Made by a program: the position numbers and the translations under genes. This document shows positions 7,027 through 10,233 of a DNA stretch of 10,233 nt, piece after piece (the first letter of the stretch is position 1; the number at the start of each line of letters is the position of its first letter). This DNA comes from CAZUZS01 sp964624795 (GTDB lineage Bacteria; Calditrichota; Calditrichia; RBG-13-44-9). The stretch spans positions 1 through 10,233 of the forward strand of contig CAZUZS010000113.1 in the NCBI GenBank assembly GCA_964624795.1, in the 5' to 3' direction. Under the pieces are notes generated by a model, which saw nothing but the letters and a program-made list of their open reading frames with translations, did not search any database and had not been told where the DNA came from.

Positions 7027-7938
7027 ATGAACGAAACCAGAAAAATTCGAAAGGCCTTTAAAAGTGTGCCTACCATAGAAGGCGCGGGGGTTCATTTGCA
7101 CCGCGCCTTCGGCTTCAGCGAAGTGCCGCTATTTGACCCGTTCCTGCTCTTGGATGATTTCCGTTCCCACAATCCTGACCATTATTTGAAAGGTTTTCCG
7201 TGGCATCCGCATCGCGGGATCGAAACTATCACCTATGTGCTGAAAGGTGATGTGGAACATGGGGACAGTATGGGAAATAAAGGCGATATTTCCGCCGGTG
7301 ACGTGCAGTGGATGACCGCCGGCAGCGGAATTATTCACCAGGAAATGCCGAGGGGCGATGAAAATGGAGCGATGGAGGGTTTCCAGTTGTGGGCCAACCT
7401 GCCCCGTTCCCACAAAATGACCGATCCCAGGTACCGGGGAATCAAGAAAGATGATATCCCCGAGGTAACTACAGATTCCGGCGCAACCATTAAAGTAATT
7501 TGCGGAAAGGTGAAAGGCATCGCTGGCCCGGTGACGGATGTTGTGGTCGAGCCGGAGTATCTCGATGTCTGGGTTCCTCCCAACTCCGAATTTGTGCATA
7601 AAACGCCAAGAGGGCACACCGTATTCGCTTACGTGATTGACGGTAAAGGAGTCTTTTGTCACCAAAAAGACGCATTCACCTATGAAATGCAGGGCAGCAA
7701 TTATTTCGATTTGAAGCGAGAGCCAGCAATGGACAATGGTGCACTGGTGCTTTTCGAGGATGGTGATGAAGTTGTGGCGAACACCGACTCAGAGCCATTC
7801 AGATTCCTGCTGATCTCCGGCAAACCGATTGGAGAGCCGGTCGCCTGGTACGGCCCGATTGTGATGAATACACGGCGCGAGCTGCAAATTGCCTTCGATG
7901 AATTTCAAAAAGGCACATTTATTAAAAAGCAGGCGTAA
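7027..7938 (+). CDS. Pirin family protein (bicupin)
   Basis: This 303-residue protein has two cupin domains: pirin N-terminal (about 10-130) and pirin C-terminal (about 180-295). The metal ligands of the family are in place: H60 and H62 in GFPWHPHRGIETITYVLKG (56-74), then H104 and E106 in TAGSGIIHQEMP (97-108). Spacing is almost identical to human pirin (H56, H58, H101, E103). Bacterial pirins bind iron or another divalent metal; some act as quercetin dioxygenases or bind metabolic enzymes, and which applies here cannot be told. Length is typical. The ATG at 7027 follows a strong GAGAGGAGAGGAGA. It is cytoplasmic, transcribed alone, and divergent from the broken minus-strand cluster. Confidence 0.93.
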   Translation: MNETRKIRKAFKSVPTIEGAGVHLHRAFGFSEVPLFDPFLLLDDFRSHNPDHYLKGFPWHPHRGIETITYVLKGDVEHGDSMGNKGDISAGDVQWMTAGSGIIHQEMPRGDENGAMEGFQLWANLPRSHKMTDPRYRGIKKDDIPEVTTDSGATIKVICGKVKGIAGPVTDVVVEPEYLDVWVPPNSEFVHKTPRGHTVFAYVIDGKGVFCHQKDAFTYEMQGSNYFDLKREPAMDNGALVLFEDGDEVVANTDSEPFRFLLISGKPIGEPVAWYGPIVMNTRRELQIAFDEFQKGTFIKKQA

Positions 7939-8063
7939 TGGAGGAATTCGGTTCCGGCTGCGTACGGTGATGGGGTATGCGACAAACTTTTTCATTAATT
8001 CGGAATTGCTATCCCAATTTGCGCGGAAAAGTTGGGCAAATACCTTTAAACGCAATACAATTG

Positions 8064-8092
8064 TTGATTCTTATAATTTTAGATCATATATT
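8064..8092 (+). promoter_or_regulatory. Candidate sigma70-type promoter of the DUF2914 gene
   Basis: TTGATT (8064-8069) and TATATT (8087-8092) lie exactly 17 bases apart, matching the consensus at four and five positions. Transcription would begin near 8099, giving a leader of about 97 bases. The -10 is the same hexamer as in the candidate promoter of the debranching enzyme. Confidence 0.45.
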
Positions 8093-8195
8093 CTAATCGC
8101 TTCTTGTATTATTTACGCCCTGGAGAATTATTATACGATGATTGTCGCATGGGTGATTCTGGAAATTCAACCAAATTAAAAGAGGAGATGGTGTG

Positions 8196-8536
8196 ATGAA
8201 GAAGCTTTTCCTGTTTGTTTTTGTTTTTGTGGTTTTTTCCGGACTTCAATTCAGTTTCGCACAAACCGGCCCTGCCTTGACGGTTGACCAGATGGATATT
8301 TGCACTGCGGTTGAGAATCGTGTGCCGGTGGGACCGGATACGATTTTTGCCGATACTGTGGGTCGTTTATACTGCTACACCAAGATCAGCGGCGCTGCTG
8401 ACACGACTTCCATCTATCATGTGTGGTATTTAAAAGATGAAGAAAAAGCGCGTGTCAAACTTGCCCTAAAAGGCGATCCGTGGCGTACCTGGAGTTCAAA
8501 GATTATTCCCAAGGAATGGGACGGCAAATGGCGGGT
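8196..8536 (+). CDS. Secreted DUF2914 domain protein, cut by assembly gap
   Basis: The visible 114 residues begin with a signal peptide (1-22, ending SFAQ) and continue into a DUF2914 domain: ICTAVENRVPVG (35-46), GRLYCYTKISG (56-66), YHVWYLKDEEKARVKL (74-89), DPWRTWSSKIIP (94-105) and WDGKWRV (108-114). These match the family's cysteine and tryptophan pattern. The domain's function is unknown; export to the periplasm or surface is inferred from the signal peptide. ATG at 8196 is preferred over GTG at 8193, with AGAGGAG at 8181-8187 giving good spacing for either. The sequence stops at the Ns where a short C-terminal beta strand would be expected. After the gap no frame resembles the rest of DUF2914, so the true stop is probably inside the gap. 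Confidence 0.85.
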
Positions 8537-8636
8537 NNNNNNNNNNNNNNNNNNNNNNNNNNNNNNNNNNNNNNNNNNNNNNNNNNNNNNNNNNNNNNNN
8601 NNNNNNNNNNNNNNNNNNNNNNNNNNNNNNNNNNNN
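8537..8636. other. Assembly gap of 100 Ns
   Basis: Exactly 100 Ns is the usual placeholder for a gap of unknown size. Frames read across it are meaningless, and sequence after 8637 may belong to a different gene. Confidence 0.95.
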
Positions 8637-8697
8637 CTGATTATCCGGCAGCCCTCCATATATCAGCTTTTTGTGCCATCCCGAATACATCTTAGAT

Positions 8698-8723
8698 AAA
8701 AGGGACTCGCCGATCGGCTTTTT
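8698..8723 (+). terminator. Weak terminator-like hairpin with T-run
   Basis: AAAAG (8698-8702) can pair with CTTTT (8718-8722), with the palindrome CCGATCGG (8710-8717) inside the loop and a T-run at 8719-8723, then more Ts at 8728-8733. The stem is AU-rich, so termination strength is doubtful. Its position would fit the end of the transcript entering from the gap. Confidence 0.3.
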
Positions 8724-8753
8724 ATCGTTTTTTAATCATTGAAAATTGATAAT

Positions 8754-8766
8754 TGACCACTGGTCA
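8754..8766. repeat. 13-base perfect palindrome TGACCACTGGTCA
   Basis: TGACCA and TGGTCA flank a single C, 13 bases before the -35 of the next promoter. A looser inverted repeat (GATAATTGACCA against TGGTCATTGTC) extends the arms. The position suits an operator or a relic of a dispersed ATTGATAATTGA-type repeat. Confidence 0.4.
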
Positions 8767-8778
8767 TTGTCAAAAGCC

Positions 8779-8807
8779 TTGACTATCACCTCGTGAATAG
8801 TTAAAAT
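8779..8807 (+). promoter_or_regulatory. Near-consensus sigma70 promoter
   Basis: TTGACT (8779-8784), 17 bases, then TAAAAT (8802-8807): five of six matches in each element with ideal spacing. Transcription would start near 8814, about 410 bases ahead of the secreted protein at 9224. It is the best promoter in the window by eye. Confidence 0.6.
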
Positions 8808-8825
8808 ATTATCAAATATGCAATA

Positions 8826-8843
8826 ACCCGGTTTACCCGGTTT
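8826..8843 (+). repeat. Two tandem copies of ACCCGGTTT
   Basis: Two perfect 9-base copies lie directly end to end at 8826-8834 and 8835-8843, shortly after the predicted transcription start. Confidence 0.6.
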
Positions 8844-8952
8844 AAATAAACTGCAACAAACCGCACGGACGCTCTAAAAAGAGTTACCAGTTTTAAAATA
8901 TTTATCGCTGCTTGTACTATATCCTGAATTTGCTTTTGAAATTGCTCACATA

Positions 8953-9120
8953 ATGAGGGAAAACCAAAGCATGATTGCAGGCGAAAACAGCGGCAATACA
9001 GTTGATCCTGGCCCAGGCTTCGGTTTTGGGACAATCGGAGATTACTGCCGGGCAATATCGGCAAGACATGAAATTACGGGTACAAAGTCAGAGAGCATGA
9101 ACAAGTCCCCACCGCTGTAG
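8953..9120 (+). CDS. Possible 55-codon small protein in the leader
   Basis: ATG at 8953 opens a frame to TAG at 9120, with an in-frame ATG at 8971. It reads MRENQSMIAGENSGNTVDPG, then PGFGFGTIGDYC, then a basic/polar end. It has no Shine-Dalgarno, signal peptide or recognised family. A second frame in the same stretch (TTG at 8975, reading LQAKTAAIQLILAQASVLGQ...) is open as well, so which one, if either, is translated is unclear. Confidence 0.22.
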   Translation: MRENQSMIAGENSGNTVDPGPGFGFGTIGDYCRAISARHEITGTKSESMNKSPPL

Positions 9121-9223
9121 CTTCTGTTGTTGTTTACCCTGGGAGTTCGGCTGGGGAGAACTTTCAGGAATTCGCGGAGATAGCATGACCGATGTGTCAT
9201 TATCAAACGAAAGGAGCTAAGAG

Positions 9224-10186
9224 ATGAAATACCGATCGTTTTTGTTGCTTCCTGTTATTATGGTATTCATATCAACGAGTATATTTGCCCAGAAAAGCGG
9301 AGAAATTGTCTTTTCCAAAAAAATGATCGATGCTTCAAACCCGGCCGGGCTTGTAGATAAATTCCAGGCCGGAGACCATATTTATTCAATGGCCTTTTTG
9401 GAGAAAAGCGTTTTGGGGATAACCGGGAAGGCATCGGCAAAGAGTGTGCCCGTGGAGGTGTTTATTTATGAGTTGAAGGCGCCGCTGTACGATTATCAGG
9501 AGCCAAGTGAAATGCAGTTGGAAACTGCCTCTCTGGCGGTTTCGGGCGATGCGATGAATCAAAAATATCTCCCGCTGGATATTATCCCGGGGACCGATGG
9601 TGTAACCGCCTACGGGAGCGGAGAGTTGACATATAAGAAGTTCGGGCCGAAATTCGCCGGTCCGGTTAAATTCGCGGAACGCTTAAGCAAACTGGAGCCA
9701 GGCGAGCACACAATTGTTGTCAAGCTGAAGTGTAATTATGATGTTGTGGCGGAAGGAAAGTTTGTGATTTCCGGCGACGATTACTCTGTTTATGCAAGTG
9801 CATCCGATGAATTGAATGCCTATGCATCAAATGCCAAAACGAAAAGTGCGGTGATGCCGAAATCCGCCCGCTCCGATAAGGACCTCGAAGCCGATATGAT
9901 CGCTGCTTTCAAGGCATCCCAGACCTATAAAGACCGGGTCAAGGGCGAAGTTTCCCGCGTTGTGATCATCGATCCGGACTGGATGATCAGGAGAAACCAG
10001 CTTACCGGTGTAATCCTGCACCGATACATCCGGGCGGCGATTGCCGTTAGGAACGGGGATGGAAGCTGCACCGTCTGGCAAAATGTCACATTCCAGCAGG
10101 ATTATGTGAGCGACAAGTTTCAGCCGACCAAATTTCAGGGCATAGGCGATCCGTATAAAATACCGTGCGAAAATGTGAGTATGTAG
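9224..10186 (+). CDS. Secreted protein of unknown function
   Basis: This 320-residue protein starts at an ATG with AAAGGAG eight bases upstream. Residues 1-22 are a clear signal peptide (hydrophobic core LLLPVIMVFISTSIFA, then QKSG) without a lipobox, so it is exported to the periplasm or beyond. Residues about 25-185 look like beta-sandwich segments, including EHTIVVKLKCNYDVVAEGKF (161-180). A linker rich in Ala, Ser and Lys (about 190-222) follows. The C-terminal part (222-320) contains IIDPDWMIRRNQLTGVILHR (248-267) and a beta-rich end, NVTFQQDYVSDKFQ...GIGDPYKIPCENV. Cysteines are C170, C282 and C315; the last two could form a disulfide. I do not recognise a named family and assign no function. 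A long leader with its own promoter precedes it. The 47 bases after its stop show nothing. Confidence 0.85.
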   Translation: MKYRSFLLLPVIMVFISTSIFAQKSGEIVFSKKMIDASNPAGLVDKFQAGDHIYSMAFLEKSVLGITGKASAKSVPVEVFIYELKAPLYDYQEPSEMQLETASLAVSGDAMNQKYLPLDIIPGTDGVTAYGSGELTYKKFGPKFAGPVKFAERLSKLEPGEHTIVVKLKCNYDVVAEGKFVISGDDYSVYASASDELNAYASNAKTKSAVMPKSARSDKDLEADMIAAFKASQTYKDRVKGEVSRVVIIDPDWMIRRNQLTGVILHRYIRAAIAVRNGDGSCTVWQNVTFQQDYVSDKFQPTKFQGIGDPYKIPCENVSM

Positions 10187-10233
10187 AGCCTGCAAATTTA
10201 TTCCAGGGCAGGGGGGATTGAACTGGCTGATCG

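Larger units (their letters stand above)
8700..9223 (+). other. Long intergenic region, probable leader of the last gene
   Basis: The 524 bases hold a weak terminator, a palindrome, a near-consensus promoter, a 9-base tandem repeat, a direct repeat TTAAAATATT (8801 and 8893) and one possible small frame (8953-9120). A small hairpin ATGAC/GTCAT (9185-9189 with 9196-9200) and another formed by AGTTC/GAACT near 9147-9165 lie close to the next start. No known RNA family is recognised. Confidence 0.45.

Noticed and set aside
7889..8179. Plus-strand open frame of 96 codons overlapping the end of the pirin gene.
   Set aside because: It starts inside pirin in another frame, has no ribosome site, and its second half covers the predicted DUF2914 promoter.
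8188..8196. Two-codon mini-frame ATG GTG TGA overlapping the DUF2914 start.
   Set aside because: The ATG touches the Shine-Dalgarno with no spacing, so initiation there is unlikely.
8999..9018. GTTGATCCTGGCCCAGG resembles the 5' end of 16S rRNA.
   Set aside because: The following bases do not continue into 16S sequence, and the match is only a short conserved primer-like string.
8801..9064. Minus-strand open frame of 87 codons.
   Set aside because: There is no ribosome site or domain, and it ends inside the strong plus-strand promoter region.
9085..9125. AGTCAGAGAG followed by TCCCCACCGCTGTAG recalls pieces of a cobalamin riboswitch.
   Set aside because: The two pieces are in the wrong order, the rest of the core and the proper B12 box are missing, and the downstream gene gives no cobalamin link.
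1..10233. CRISPR array, tRNA genes and insertion sequences.
   Set aside because: No regularly spaced repeats, no tRNA cloverleaf signature and no transposase domain were seen on either strand.

Overview
The window looks like a piece of a metagenome-assembled or draft bacterial genome of about 50% GC. It has a run of exactly 100 Ns (8537-8636) inside a gene. Every secreted protein has a classical Gram-negative signal peptide, Shine-Dalgarno sequences of the GAGGAG type are common, and the gene mix (secreted GH13 debranching enzyme, CNNM/CBS CorC-type protein, pirin, DUF2914, DUF116) would fit a Gram-negative heterotroph. An FCB-group lineage such as Calditrichota/KSB1 is possible, but that placement is inference from style only.

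Layout: a DUF116 cysteine-rich protein enters from the left edge (to 554, +). It converges on a large secreted alpha-glucan debranching enzyme (692-2977, -). A 325-base spacer with a hexamer array leads to a CNNM/CBS/CorC_HlyC membrane protein (3303-4583, +), followed by a short 9-base tandem repeat. Next, on the minus strand, is an AT-rich tetratricopeptide-repeat protein (4853-6280). It overlaps by 11 bases a small upstream reading frame (6547-6270) that is intact only if one A is added to a run of six. Upstream of that, 6561-6892 holds what I read as a third minus-strand gene broken in several places. Divergent from this cluster is a pirin gene (7027-7938, +), followed by a secreted DUF2914 protein cut by the assembly gap (8196-8536, +). 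A 524-base AT-rich stretch carries a near-consensus promoter that would give a leader of about 410 bases. The window closes with a secreted protein of unknown function (9224-10186, +).

The genes do not form one pathway. Most are single genes with their own spacers. Three promoter candidates have exactly 17-base spacing, ahead of the debranching enzyme, the DUF2914 gene and the last gene. The only group likely to be co-transcribed is the minus-strand cluster (broken gene, small frame, TPR gene). The most interesting parts are that cluster, with its composition change and repeated frame breaks, and the long leader before the last gene.
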